DNA of 38,393 bases from a virus. The DNA lies in IMG/VR virus record IMGVR_UViG_3300032086_000691, positions 1-38,393 of that record. One strand, given 5' to 3'. Positions within the stretch are counted from its first letter, which is position 1; each line of letters begins with the position of its first letter. The notes beneath the pieces are model-generated. The model was not told the DNA's origin. It saw only the letters and a list, made by a program, of their open reading frames with translations, and searched no databases. Shown piece after piece: positions 22,386-31,258 of this stretch. The position numbers and the translations under genes are program-made.

Positions 22386-22934
22386 ATGTCAACATTATTT
22401 GTAGATACAATAAATGAGAAGACCACAAACAACGGAGTGGAGATTCCGGGTCATGTGTTGCAGGTGCAACAGACAGTTTTTAAAGACACTTTCTCAACTG
22501 CCATTGGCCCTAATTTTGCTGAAGTTACAGGACTGAGGTGTAATATCACACCCAAGTCAACTAGCAGTAAAATTTTAATAAGGTTTTCTTTATGTCTGGC
22601 TACACAATACTTTACATTTAGGGGAAGAATTTTAAGAGACGGAACGCCTATTGACGATGCGTTGGGCAACCAGCGCGGTTCTAACAGAAAGCGAGTTACC
22701 TTTGATTATTGTCAGTATTATAGCGGGAACAGCACACAGTATGATATGATAGCAGGGGTAGTTGAATATTTAGACTCCCCTTCTACGACCAGTGCTGTTC
22801 AATACAGTATAGACATTGGTGGTTTTAGCACATCGTATCCTGTTTACGTTAATAGAACTCATAACGACCTTGATGGAACCAGTTACAATGGCACTCCTAT
22901 TTCAACAGTCATTTTAACGGAGATTGGCGGATGA
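22386..22934 (+). CDS. Receptor-binding/fibre protein, family A (copy 3)
   Basis: The 182-residue family A member has IPGHVLQVQQTVFKDT, NITPKSTSSKILI, LDSPSTTSAVQYSID, YVNRTHNDLDG and ends ILTEIGG. The N-terminal STLFVDTINEKTTNNG differs from copy 2, so heads and tips may be exchanged independently. It overlaps the next start by four bases (ATGA) and sits between the two C1q-like genes. Confidence 0.75.
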   Translation: MSTLFVDTINEKTTNNGVEIPGHVLQVQQTVFKDTFSTAIGPNFAEVTGLRCNITPKSTSSKILIRFSLCLATQYFTFRGRILRDGTPIDDALGNQRGSNRKRVTFDYCQYYSGNSTQYDMIAGVVEYLDSPSTTSAVQYSIDIGGFSTSYPVYVNRTHNDLDGTSYNGTPISTVILTEIGG

Positions 22935-23464
22935 CCAGCATATTAAAAGTCACCGAGATCCAAGACCCAACGAACTCGAACAGTGCGCTAACGATTGATA
23001 GCAGTGGACGCATTAATACACCTGCCAGACCTTTATTTAGAGTTGGTATGACAACTACTACTTCAGGTTCAACTGGCGGTATAATTATATTTGACACTGT
23101 TAAAAACAATGTTGGTAATCATTACAATACTAGCACAGGTATTTTTACCTGTCCTGTTGCTGGATTTTATCAATTTGGGCATAGCATCTTATTTCAAGAT
23201 GTAGCTACTTCAGATGACAGTATTCATACTTATTACAGGGTAAACAGTAATTCAGCTACTGGTTATCTTTTTGACCGAGCAGATGGGTTAGATGCAAATG
23301 GCTATTCAGGCGTAGGCGGTTATTTAAATTCTAGAGGTAATGGTTTAATGCATCTCGCGGTTAACGATACGGTTGACTTGTATTTTACCTGCACTGGTTC
23401 AATTCAAATTCATGGAAACTCGAATTCAAATTGGAGTCAGTTTTACGGATATTTGATAGGTTAA
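22931..23464 (+). CDS. Fibre tip with C1q/TNF-like domain, family B (copy 2)
   Basis: The 177-residue protein has the same order as the gene at 21876: SILKVTEIQDPTN, LTIDSSGRINTPARPLF, then NVGNHYNTSTGIFTCPVAGF (about 62-81), and ends WSQFYGYLIG. The core loop differs from copy 1, which is expected for distinct binding specificities. Likely homotrimeric. A good ribosome site is not obvious; coupling to the ATGA overlap probably drives translation. Confidence 0.75.
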   Translation: MTSILKVTEIQDPTNSNSALTIDSSGRINTPARPLFRVGMTTTTSGSTGGIIIFDTVKNNVGNHYNTSTGIFTCPVAGFYQFGHSILFQDVATSDDSIHTYYRVNSNSATGYLFDRADGLDANGYSGVGGYLNSRGNGLMHLAVNDTVDLYFTCTGSIQIHGNSNSNWSQFYGYLIG

Positions 23465-23467
23465 ATC

Positions 23468-23869
23468 ATGGCATCAGTAACAGAAGCAATCTTAGCGCTA
23501 GACCCAAACTGTCAGTTTGTACTGCGTGGCGAACCTACAGACGCGATTAGTTTTAACGCGGCCTTTAGTCTTGTAGTTGGCGTGGACAAAGCTAATGATA
23601 CAGCAATTCTATCCGATGACCCAGATGATTGGGAAAGGGCTGGGGTAACATGGGGTACGGTCAAAACAAAACTAAATGAGCTTAACGAACTAGAGCCAAT
23701 GAAGCTGCTCCGCGAGGAGCGCAACCGCCGTATCGCTGAAACAGATTGGTGGGCATCGTCTGACCTTACCATGTCCGCAGAACGCACAGCCTATCGTCAA
23801 GCACTGCGAGATATAACTAAAACATACTCATCACTTGACGATGTGGTGTGGCCTGATAAGCCGGAGTAA
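23468..23869 (+). CDS. Tail fibre assembly chaperone-like protein
   Basis: The 133-residue protein has a C-terminal half (about 75-133) containing LLREERNRRIAETDWWASSD, LTMSAERTAYRQALRDITKT and a VWPDKPE end. I associate this with the phage tail-assembly chaperone family (Phage_tail_APC). Proteins of this sort fold or attach fibre subunits and are not usually in the finished virion. It lies inside the receptor array, so it may serve several of its neighbours. Confidence 0.78.
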   Translation: MASVTEAILALDPNCQFVLRGEPTDAISFNAAFSLVVGVDKANDTAILSDDPDDWERAGVTWGTVKTKLNELNELEPMKLLREERNRRIAETDWWASSDLTMSAERTAYRQALRDITKTYSSLDDVVWPDKPE

Positions 23870-23872
23870 GCT

Positions 23873-24538
23873 ATGAGTAACGCCCGTAATCTTGCTAATC
23901 TGTTAGGTACAAGCACTAAAGTTCCATCTTCCAAACAGCCTGCTGGTTCTGTTCTGCAATGTGTAACAACAAATTATCCAGATGATTTTATATTTAGTTT
24001 GAGTTCTTCGGGCAACACATCAGACAACGGCAAAATGGAGATTGTTACAGGATTAAATTGTTCTATTACACCTACGTCAACAAGTAGCAAAATACTTTAT
24101 CAGGCCACAATTTATTTTGGTGGAACCTCAATGTATGACTTTGGTTATCATATAATTAAAAATGCTACATCAACAACCGCAACTACAAACGCTACAGATA
24201 CCTCTCCTTGTGGCGGTTCTTATCTTACTGATTCAAGTGGTAATGCCATAAGAGGACAAGCATCAAATAGTAACCCCAGAAGTACGGGAGTTGCAAATTT
24301 TTACCAGACAGTAAGCTCTGCTGCTAACGTTACATATATGATAGTTCCAATCAGCATGATTTTACTTGACCATCCTAATACAACATCGCAAATCACTTAT
24401 AATTTTGGTGTTACTTATTATAATTGGGCATCTTCCTCATTTTATATAAATCGGTCAAACCAGAACCAACAGGCTGGTTCAAACCTATATGACACTAACC
24501 CTGTTAGTACTGTTACCTTAATGGAAATAGCTGGCTAA
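23873..24538 (+). CDS. Receptor-binding/fibre protein, family A (copy 4)
   Basis: The 221-residue protein is the longest family A member: PAGSVLQCVTTNYPDD, SITPTSTSSKILY, LDHPNTTSQITYNF, YINRSNQNQQAG and end TLMEIAG. The head (SNARNLANLLGTSTKVPSSKQ) is unlike the others. A Thr/Ser-rich insert (about 100-140) lengthens it. It starts after the chaperone and overlaps the next start (TAATG). Confidence 0.75.
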   Translation: MSNARNLANLLGTSTKVPSSKQPAGSVLQCVTTNYPDDFIFSLSSSGNTSDNGKMEIVTGLNCSITPTSTSSKILYQATIYFGGTSMYDFGYHIIKNATSTTATTNATDTSPCGGSYLTDSSGNAIRGQASNSNPRSTGVANFYQTVSSAANVTYMIVPISMILLDHPNTTSQITYNFGVTYYNWASSSFYINRSNQNQQAGSNLYDTNPVSTVTLMEIAG

Positions 24539-25257
24539 TGTTCGGCGAACTGTCCATATCAGAAAACCCGCTTGCCACTCAAGGCATTGTGCTTTTTGGG
24601 TCTGAATCGCTTGACGCAAACTTCACACAGTCAACAGACTTATCCGCCATACTCAGCGGTAGTATGTCGGTTGATGCTTTCTTTTCAAAGGTGTCCGCAG
24701 CGGCAGGGACGCTAGTCGCTGAAATAGAAATTACATCTGACTTTACACAGACTACACAAGGGCTGCGATTTGCTACAGGCGTGGCTGACTTAGATTTTCA
24801 GTTTGACCAGACAACAGCAGCGAACTTTACAGCCTCTGGTGACGCATCAGTTGATGCTAACTTCACACAGACAAGCACCGCAATCAAAGTAGCCTCTGGC
24901 GTAGCTCAAGTGGACTTTAACTTCACACAGACATCTGCTGCCATTGCTATACTTTACTTGCTTAGTGACCAAACAGCACAATTCGACTACGACCCACTAG
25001 GTGGTTTGCTACTTAGAACAGGACTGAGCATGGATTCTCAGTTCGACATTACGCAGGCTTTGGGCGGGTTTTTGCGCTTTGCCGCGCAGACAATGGACTC
25101 TGTGTTTATTATGACAGCAGATGGTGCTATACTCTGGGTACAGGTTGACGCAAGTGGCACACCAGAAAGTTGGACACAGGTCACGCACACAGGCGATAGC
25201 TGGACCGAAATAAACGCAGGCACATCGTCTGAAACATGGACAAATAAGGTGGTATAA
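24538..25257 (+). CDS. Repeat-rich tail protein (F-T-Q-T beta repeats)
   Basis: The 239-residue protein is built of about eight diverged 18-22 residue units, of which the clearest are SLDANFTQSTDL, ASVDANFTQTSTAIKVA and AQVDFNFTQTSAAIAIL; weaker ones include LDFQFDQTTA and MDSQFDITQAL. It ends in a Trp-rich tail (SWTQVTHTGDSWTEI, then ETWTNKVV). Regular hydrophobic alternation predicts a beta-solenoid or beta-sheet shaft. It may form a stalk bearing the fibres. No enzymatic motif was found. Confidence 0.72.
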   Translation: MFGELSISENPLATQGIVLFGSESLDANFTQSTDLSAILSGSMSVDAFFSKVSAAAGTLVAEIEITSDFTQTTQGLRFATGVADLDFQFDQTTAANFTASGDASVDANFTQTSTAIKVASGVAQVDFNFTQTSAAIAILYLLSDQTAQFDYDPLGGLLLRTGLSMDSQFDITQALGGFLRFAAQTMDSVFIMTADGAILWVQVDASGTPESWTQVTHTGDSWTEINAGTSSETWTNKVV

Positions 25258-26052
25258 ATGGCAAGTACCTACACAGATTCTAGCGGTATAGAAAAACCAG
25301 GCTCTGGCGAACAAGCTGGTTCTTGGGGCGAAACCGTAAACGAAAATTTTGATATCATTGATCGTAACTTAGCTGGGTTTAAAAATCTTCAGTTAGACGG
25401 AACTTCTAGTAATTTAAGTGTTACTGACGGGGCTAAATCTGAAGGTCACTATAAAGTTTTGTATTTAACCGCAGGAACCATTAGTGGCACTCACACCATT
25501 ACACTTCTTCCAAACGACAAATCTAAACTGTATCTAGTTTCTAATACAACATCACATTCGGTTGTGTTTACACAAGGCAGTGGCAACAATGTTACTATTT
25601 TAGCGGGAGCCTCTGCTTGGATATATAGTGATGGCATAGGTTCAACCGCAAATGTTCGTGTGCTTCCGTCCGATCTTGTCGGCGACGTAACTCCTCAGCT
25701 TGGAGGAAATTTGGACGTTAATGGAAACTCGATTGTCTCTACCAGCAACGGAAATATTAACATTACACCCAACGGCACAGGCACAGTTGCTATATCCAAA
25801 TTGCAAGCAGCAAGTCTAAATTACCCAACGGCTGACGGAACAAACGGTCAGTATCTACAGACAGACGGTTCAGGCACTCTAAGCTTCTCTACTGTTCCAA
25901 TTAGCGGCAGCACTTTTACACTAGGTAGCTGGACTATAAGTGTGGTTAGTAATGAGTTGGTGTTTAGCTACAGTGGTACTGGTAAAGCCAAAATAAAAAC
26001 TACAGGAGAAATTGTTTCTCTGGATGATGTAACTGCATTTGGAACTATATAA
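25258..26052 (+). CDS. Tail fibre/structural protein
   Basis: The 264-residue protein begins ASTYTDSSGIEKPGSGEQAG, then GETVNENFDIIDRNLAGF, the sort of N-terminal attachment sequence common in fibres. The centre is beta-rich, and GDVTPQLGGNLDVNGNSI (about 142-159) followed by NINITPNGTGTVAISK is a well-known fibre shaft pattern. Probably part of the receptor-binding apparatus. It starts directly after the previous stop. Confidence 0.77.
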   Translation: MASTYTDSSGIEKPGSGEQAGSWGETVNENFDIIDRNLAGFKNLQLDGTSSNLSVTDGAKSEGHYKVLYLTAGTISGTHTITLLPNDKSKLYLVSNTTSHSVVFTQGSGNNVTILAGASAWIYSDGIGSTANVRVLPSDLVGDVTPQLGGNLDVNGNSIVSTSNGNINITPNGTGTVAISKLQAASLNYPTADGTNGQYLQTDGSGTLSFSTVPISGSTFTLGSWTISVVSNELVFSYSGTGKAKIKTTGEIVSLDDVTAFGTI

Positions 26053-26054
26053 TT

Positions 26055-26774
26055 ATGCCTATTCCTGCTTCTGGCGCGATAAGTTTTTCTGACATTAGAA
26101 CTGTATTTGGTGGTAGTGCGCCTGATGGTTTGTCTGAATACTATAAAGGTGGTGGTCTTGTTACAGATAACGCGACCACTGGTAACGTACCTACAAGCGG
26201 GGCTATAAGTTTTGGTGATTTCAGAAGCAGTTCAGGTAGTAGTAACAGAAATATAGCTTTTTCTATGCGATATGATGTTGGCCCCGGTAGGTTCTCTGGG
26301 GTAGGCTTGGCGGCAAGTGATTCAGTAACAGGCACTCCATACAGCTACGGGGCTAATGTTTCTGGTAGTAACCCATATTATTACCAACCAGTGTTCCGAG
26401 CAGGAACAGGCTATGTTACATCTTTAAGTTTCTCTGTTCAACAAAACGAAGATACTGCATACAATGACCCTCATGTAATTTTGTACGGCGGCACAGATAG
26501 TTCAAACGTAACAACCGAGGTTTATAAATGGCTTGCGTATCAAAATGGGTCAACTGGTGGTGGTTTAAGTCATGTTCTCACTTTTAATGCCAATGGAAGT
26601 ATTAGTGGCATAACTTCTTCAACGATTATTTTTACGGTTACAAGTTTATATTATTCAAATGTAAACTCAAACCATAGATGGTATAGATTTGCTGCAAGAG
26701 CACCTTCAAGCATTGGTAAGCAAGGTAGTATGATTGATTTATCAGGTTTAACTTCACAAGCGCAACCTACATAG
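26055..26774 (+). CDS. Tail protein with duplicated SGAISF motif
   Basis: The 239-residue protein has an N-terminal part with IPASGAISFSDIRTVFGG (about 3-20), GLSEYYKGGGLV and a second PTSGAISFGDFRSSSG (about 46-61), a duplicated unit I associate with phage tail proteins. The rest is a beta-rich domain with many Tyr, Ser and Gly, likely a binding tip. It is the last gene before the nozzle-like gene. Confidence 0.74.
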   Translation: MPIPASGAISFSDIRTVFGGSAPDGLSEYYKGGGLVTDNATTGNVPTSGAISFGDFRSSSGSSNRNIAFSMRYDVGPGRFSGVGLAASDSVTGTPYSYGANVSGSNPYYYQPVFRAGTGYVTSLSFSVQQNEDTAYNDPHVILYGGTDSSNVTTEVYKWLAYQNGSTGGGLSHVLTFNANGSISGITSSTIIFTVTSLYYSNVNSNHRWYRFAARAPSSIGKQGSMIDLSGLTSQAQPT

Positions 26775-26781
26775 GTGGCAC

Positions 26782-29700
26782 ATGCCGTTAACAAAATTAC
26801 AATTTAAACCGGGGATTAACAGAGAGGTCACTTCGTATTCAAACGAAGGGGGCTGGCGCGACTGTGACAAGATTAGATTTCGATTTGGCTATCCTGAAAA
26901 AATGGGTGGTTGGTCCAAGTATACTAGCAGTACTTACTTAGGCACAGTTCGTGCCCTTCACAACTGGATAGCATTAGATGGTTCTGACTATTTAGGGTTA
27001 GGGTCACATGTTAAGTACTATATTGAAGAGGGTCAAAACTTTAACGACATAACTCCAGTAAGAACCACGACTTCCGCAGGAGACGTGACTTTTACCGCTA
27101 CTAACAACTCTAACGTAATTAAAGTAACAGACATTTCACACGGTGCAGCGCAGAATGATTTTGTAACTTTTTCTGCGGCTGAGTCTTTAGGTCCAAATAT
27201 TACAGCAGCTTTACTTAATGCAGAACATCAAATCACTGCGGTACTAGATGCGGATAATTATGAAATCACATTAACCGCAACAGCAAATACAACTGGAGTA
27301 AGGCAAACAACGCTTGCTGGTACTTCTGCTGGGGCAGCTACGCACACTGGAAAAACACAAAGCGCAACAAGCGGCAGTGGAACAGGGGCGGAGTTTACTG
27401 TAGTTGCAGGTTCCTCAAATTACACATCTGTTACTGTAACGAACATAGGCACGGGCTATGCAGTAAATGATACAATAACCATTCCAGGGACTTCTCTCGG
27501 CGGTTCTTCTCCAACCAATGATTTAACAATTACAGTAACTTCCCTTGACGGGGATGTTTTAGACGGGGCAACCACTGGTATCAAAACCATGTCAATTACC
27601 AGTCAGGTTGTTCAAGTAAGTTCAGTTTTGGGACCTACTACAACAGACCCCACTGACGCTGATGCAGTATCTGCATTTAATCCTGCTGAAAACAGCAATC
27701 CTGTAAAAACAGTAAGTGTTACCTCTGGAACCTCTACAGGCAGTGCTACGTTTACAAACGTAACAGGAACGTCGTCTGGTGGAGGCAGTGGGGCTAAATT
27801 TACTATTACAACAGATGGTTCCGGTGGATATACTGTAGATGCGGTCACAGATGGTGGGGATGGTTACGACGTAAATGAAAACATAACAATTTTAGGGACA
27901 AGTCTTGGCGGGGCAACAACAGCGAATGATCTTGTTTTAAACATAACTGCTGTCGAAGCACATACTTTTGATTTAACTGTTGTTAACGCAGGAAATGGGA
28001 CAGGGTTTACCGCAAACTTTACTCAAAATACTATCGGTTTTAGCACTGTTATTACTCAAAGCTCTCCAACCGTATTACGAACATTTCAATTTAACTACAC
28101 TTTTAACGGAGCAAACTCTGTAAGTGACGGAGGAAGTGGGTACAGAGTAGGTGACACTTTCACCCTTACACTGTCAATGGGCGTAGGTTCCGGCACTTTC
28201 ACAAACAAAACATTTCAAGTAGACAGTCTTGTGAACAACACTGTGGCAGAATATCAAGTAAATGTAGGGTTAGATACAACGGTTGGGGGCACAGGTTGGG
28301 GAGCAGGGCAATACTACGGGGTTACCTCTGGTGCTTTACAGACGACCTTGAACGAAGGTGGAACTCTTAGCTCCTCTGACACCACAATTACACTGACGGA
28401 CACTACTGGCATAGTTGCCAGTGATGTAATCTTAATAGACAATGAGCTTATACTTGTGGGCGGCGTATCAAGCACTGGTGTCAAAACAGTGGGGTCTTTA
28501 ACATCTTCTGGCGGATCGGCTGGGTCAGCCACGCATACAGGTAAAGTTCAAGCAAGCACAAGCGGCAGCGGCACAGGCGCAGAATTTACTGTTGTTGCAG
28601 GAGCATCGACTTACACGTCCGTCACCGCGACCACCGCTGGAAGTGGTTACGCAGTTGGAGATACAATTACAATAGCTGGCAACACGTTAGGTGGGGCAAC
28701 TCCTCTGAATGACCTGACCTTTACGATTACAGCGGTTACAAATGACTTGACGGGATGCACAAGAGGTTACGCAGGAACTCTAACAAACTCCAACGTCAAT
28801 ACTTTCGGTCCGACTGTAGCTGCAACTCATGCTGACGGTTCTGTTGTGCGGTTAGCAAAGGGAAACACTGACTCGATTAACGATTTTGCAGGGTGGGGGG
28901 ACGCTGCGTCTGGTGGTGTAACAACCACAGGTCAAATACGTTTATGGTCACACGATAATCTTGGTGAAGATTTACTTCTTAACCCAAGAGATGACCAAAT
29001 ATATTACTGGGACAAAACAAACACGCTTTCAAATCGGGCTGTTAGGTTGAACACATTAACTCCGTCCGCAGGGTTTTTTAAAAGAAGTGTTCCTACAAAA
29101 TGTAAACAGGTTTTGGTGTCGGATAGAGACAGGCATGTAATTGCTTTTGGCTCAGACGGTATTAATACAAGCTCCTCTGCTACAGATGGAAACGGTATAC
29201 AGGACCCACTTCTTATCCGCTTTTCTAATCAAGAAGACCCGTTAGACTGGTATCCCACCGAGGACAATACTGCGGGGGATTTGCGCTTGGGTTCGGGTTC
29301 TACCTTCATGCAAGCCGTTGAAACAAAACGTGAGATACTGGTGTGGACGGACACTGCTCTTACATCTATGCGATTTATTGGTCCGCCATTCACTTTTGGT
29401 TTACAGCAACTGTCCAGTAACATTACAATTATGAGTCCAAACGCTGCTGTAGCGACAGAAGATTTTGTTTTCTGGATGGGTCTTGATACATTCTATGTCT
29501 ACGCTGGTCAGACACAAACACTGCCCTGCTCAGTGAAAGACAAAGTGTTTTTAGATTTTAACTTAGAACAGAGAAGCAAAGTAATTGCTGGTATTAACTC
29601 TGAGTTTAGCGAAGTAACATGGTTCTACCCATCAGCTAACGGGGCAGACAACGACCGTTATGTTACTTACAACTATAGCGAAAAAGTGTGGTACTTTGGT

Positions 29701-30159
29701 ACGCTTGAAAGAACAGCATGGTTGGACCGTGGAACTCGGACCTTTCCTTTAGCTACTGGAAACAACTATCTTTACAACCACGAGCTTGGCTATGATGATG
29801 ACGGTTCTGCCATGACTTCTTTTATTGAGTCAGCAGCAATAGACATTGGTGATGGCGACAGGTTTTCATACTTACGAAAAGTCATACCTGACTTAACTTT
29901 TGACGGGTCGACAGACTTATCTACCCCGCAAGCCACGTTTACGGTTAAGGCACGCAACAATCCGGGAGCGGACTTTGACAACACGCAGTCTGGTACAACC
30001 AGCCGCACACAAACAACACCAGTAGAAAAGTTTACAGAACAGCTAGACCTAAGAGTTCGTGGACGTTCCTTTGCACTTCGTGTAGAATCAAATGCATTAG
30101 GGTCTAAATGGAAGCTGGGTAGCCCTCGTGTAGACATAAGGCAGGATGGTAGAAGATAA
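26782..30159 (+). CDS. Large tail nozzle-like protein (P22 gp10 / T7 gp12 analog)
   Basis: This would form the tube or hub at the end of the short tail. The 1125-residue protein begins LTKLQFKPGINREVTSYSNE and GGWRDCDKIRFRFGYPEKMG. The C-terminal half (about 660-1125) has a beta-propeller-like run with VLVSDRDRHVIAFGSDG, ATEDFVFWMGLDTFYVYAG and SKVIAGINSEFSEVTWFYP, which resembles DNA-stabilising nozzle proteins of podoviruses. Between them, residues about 186-653 carry three diverged repeats (see repeat feature). It is followed by a small gene in a TAATG overlap. Its function is inferred from position and family resemblance. Confidence 0.78.
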   Translation: MPLTKLQFKPGINREVTSYSNEGGWRDCDKIRFRFGYPEKMGGWSKYTSSTYLGTVRALHNWIALDGSDYLGLGSHVKYYIEEGQNFNDITPVRTTTSAGDVTFTATNNSNVIKVTDISHGAAQNDFVTFSAAESLGPNITAALLNAEHQITAVLDADNYEITLTATANTTGVRQTTLAGTSAGAATHTGKTQSATSGSGTGAEFTVVAGSSNYTSVTVTNIGTGYAVNDTITIPGTSLGGSSPTNDLTITVTSLDGDVLDGATTGIKTMSITSQVVQVSSVLGPTTTDPTDADAVSAFNPAENSNPVKTVSVTSGTSTGSATFTNVTGTSSGGGSGAKFTITTDGSGGYTVDAVTDGGDGYDVNENITILGTSLGGATTANDLVLNITAVEAHTFDLTVVNAGNGTGFTANFTQNTIGFSTVITQSSPTVLRTFQFNYTFNGANSVSDGGSGYRVGDTFTLTLSMGVGSGTFTNKTFQVDSLVNNTVAEYQVNVGLDTTVGGTGWGAGQYYGVTSGALQTTLNEGGTLSSSDTTITLTDTTGIVASDVILIDNELILVGGVSSTGVKTVGSLTSSGGSAGSATHTGKVQASTSGSGTGAEFTVVAGASTYTSVTATTAGSGYAVGDTITIAGNTLGGATPLNDLTFTITAVTNDLTGCTRGYAGTLTNSNVNTFGPTVAATHADGSVVRLAKGNTDSINDFAGWGDAASGGVTTTGQIRLWSHDNLGEDLLLNPRDDQIYYWDKTNTLSNRAVRLNTLTPSAGFFKRSVPTKCKQVLVSDRDRHVIAFGSDGINTSSSATDGNGIQDPLLIRFSNQEDPLDWYPTEDNTAGDLRLGSGSTFMQAVETKREILVWTDTALTSMRFIGPPFTFGLQQLSSNITIMSPNAAVATEDFVFWMGLDTFYVYAGQTQTLPCSVKDKVFLDFNLEQRSKVIAGINSEFSEVTWFYPSANGADNDRYVTYNYSEKVWYFGTLERTAWLDRGTRTFPLATGNNYLYNHELGYDDDGSAMTSFIESAAIDIGDGDRFSYLRKVIPDLTFDGSTDLSTPQATFTVKARNNPGADFDNTQSGTTSRTQTTPVEKFTEQLDLRVRGRSFALRVESNALGSKWKLGSPRVDIRQDGRR
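27337..28738 (+). repeat. Diverged internal repeats in the nozzle-like gene
   Basis: About 205-base segments at 27337-27540 and 28516-28738 encode similar peptides (ATSGSGTGAEFTVVAG..., GYAV[N/G]DTITI, LGG..P.NDLT). A third, weaker copy spans roughly 27715-27950. Many differences are synonymous, so the duplication is old and the protein form is conserved. Boundaries are approximate. Confidence 0.85.
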
Positions 30160-30389
30160 TGTCAAGTAATCAGGTTGCACCACCAAGGCTTCCAGAACCA
30201 CCGATCGAGTATACACAACAGTATATGGCGGATCTTGTGCGTTCTATACAGGTATTTATTGAACAGGAGCGTAATCCGGGTGAGATGCGAGGGACTAAAC
30301 TAACGCTGACGGACTTGCCTACTTCAGCGACGGGCCTTGAAACTGGGTCCTTGTATAACGACAGCGGAACTGTGAAGGTCGTAACGTAA
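30159..30389 (+). CDS. Small conserved virion-region protein
   Basis: The 76-residue protein (SSNQVAPPRLPEPPIEYTQQ...) has VRSIQVFIEQERNPGEMRG, then LTLTDLPTSATGLETGSLYND and ends VKVVT. I associate this compact pattern with marine phages, between nozzle and ejection proteins. It is coupled to both neighbours by TAATG overlaps. It may be a needle, plug or assembly factor; the role is unknown. Confidence 0.78.
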   Translation: MSSNQVAPPRLPEPPIEYTQQYMADLVRSIQVFIEQERNPGEMRGTKLTLTDLPTSATGLETGSLYNDSGTVKVVT

Positions 30390-31258
30390 TGGGTCTATTT
30401 AAATCATTCAAAAAAATGCTGGCTCCTATTGGTGGGGTTGTTGGGTTTGCTCTTGGTGGCCCAATGGGCGCGGCCCTTGGATCTGGAATTGGATCTCTTG
30501 CGGGTGGTGGAGATGTAAAGGATGCTCTTCTTGCGGGGGCTTTGGGCTATGGTGCAGGTTCTTTTGCTAAAAGTGCAGGATTTGGGTTGGGGTCCGGCGG
30601 TGGTATAGGTAGCTTGCTTCCAAGTTACGAAGGCACATCTATGCTTGGCATGGGCAGTCCGCTATCCGCTGTAAAAACTGGAGCGGGAGGTCTGCCGATA
30701 GGACCGGGCGGCATACCTAGTGTTGACATGGCAGCTAAAGAAGCAACTAAAGGTAAAGGCATTCTTTCAATGTTCGACGATATGAGTATGGGCACAAAAC
30801 TTGGGTTGGGTGCTGGCGCGTTAGCACTTGCTGGCGGCATGTTTGGTGAAGAAGAGGAAGAAGAAAAAGGTTTCAGCTACGCAGACACAGGACCGGGCAA
30901 AGTTAAGGGCACACTTGTGGGCAGGTCTGGAAAAAGGTATGATATGGATGACCCTACGGATATGAAACAATATGCAGATGAACTTAGAGAACTTCAGGAT
31001 CCAGGGTACAATTACTACACTGACCCATATCGGCCTGTTGCTCGTTCTTCTGGGTATGCTCATGGTGGGGATGTACATGCAGGCGGTGGTGAGGTTGACG
31101 GACCGGGCACAGGAACGTCAGATTCTGTGCCAGCAAGACTCTCTGACGGGGAGTTTGTTTTAACAGCCAAGGCTGTTCGAGGTGCAGGCGGTGGCGATAG
31201 AGATATCGGTGCCGCACGTTTATATGATATGATGTCAGACTTAGAGGCGACGGGCTAA
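30389..31258 (+). CDS. Internal virion protein with glycine-zipper head and DGEFVLTA box
   Basis: The 289-residue protein's head (about 12-60) is a run of Gly/Ala small residues (GGVVGFALGGPMGAALGSGI), a glycine-zipper pattern typical of membrane-active ejection proteins. Residues about 153-160 are a run of Glu. The C-terminal part has GGGEVDGPGTGTSD, then SVPARLSDGEFVLTAKAVRG and GGGDRDIGAARLYDMMSDL, a box I have seen in many marine phage virion proteins. It probably crosses membranes at infection. The same LS-x-G-(D/E)-F motif occurs at 6325-7503. Confidence 0.76.
   Translation: MGLFKSFKKMLAPIGGVVGFALGGPMGAALGSGIGSLAGGGDVKDALLAGALGYGAGSFAKSAGFGLGSGGGIGSLLPSYEGTSMLGMGSPLSAVKTGAGGLPIGPGGIPSVDMAAKEATKGKGILSMFDDMSMGTKLGLGAGALALAGGMFGEEEEEEKGFSYADTGPGKVKGTLVGRSGKRYDMDDPTDMKQYADELRELQDPGYNYYTDPYRPVARSSGYAHGGDVHAGGGEVDGPGTGTSDSVPARLSDGEFVLTAKAVRGAGGGDRDIGAARLYDMMSDLEATG

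Noticed and set aside
19141-26774. Possible diversity-generating retroelement acting on the fibre array
   Set aside because: No reverse transcriptase gene or template repeat is visible in the window; variation is better explained by gene duplication and module exchange.
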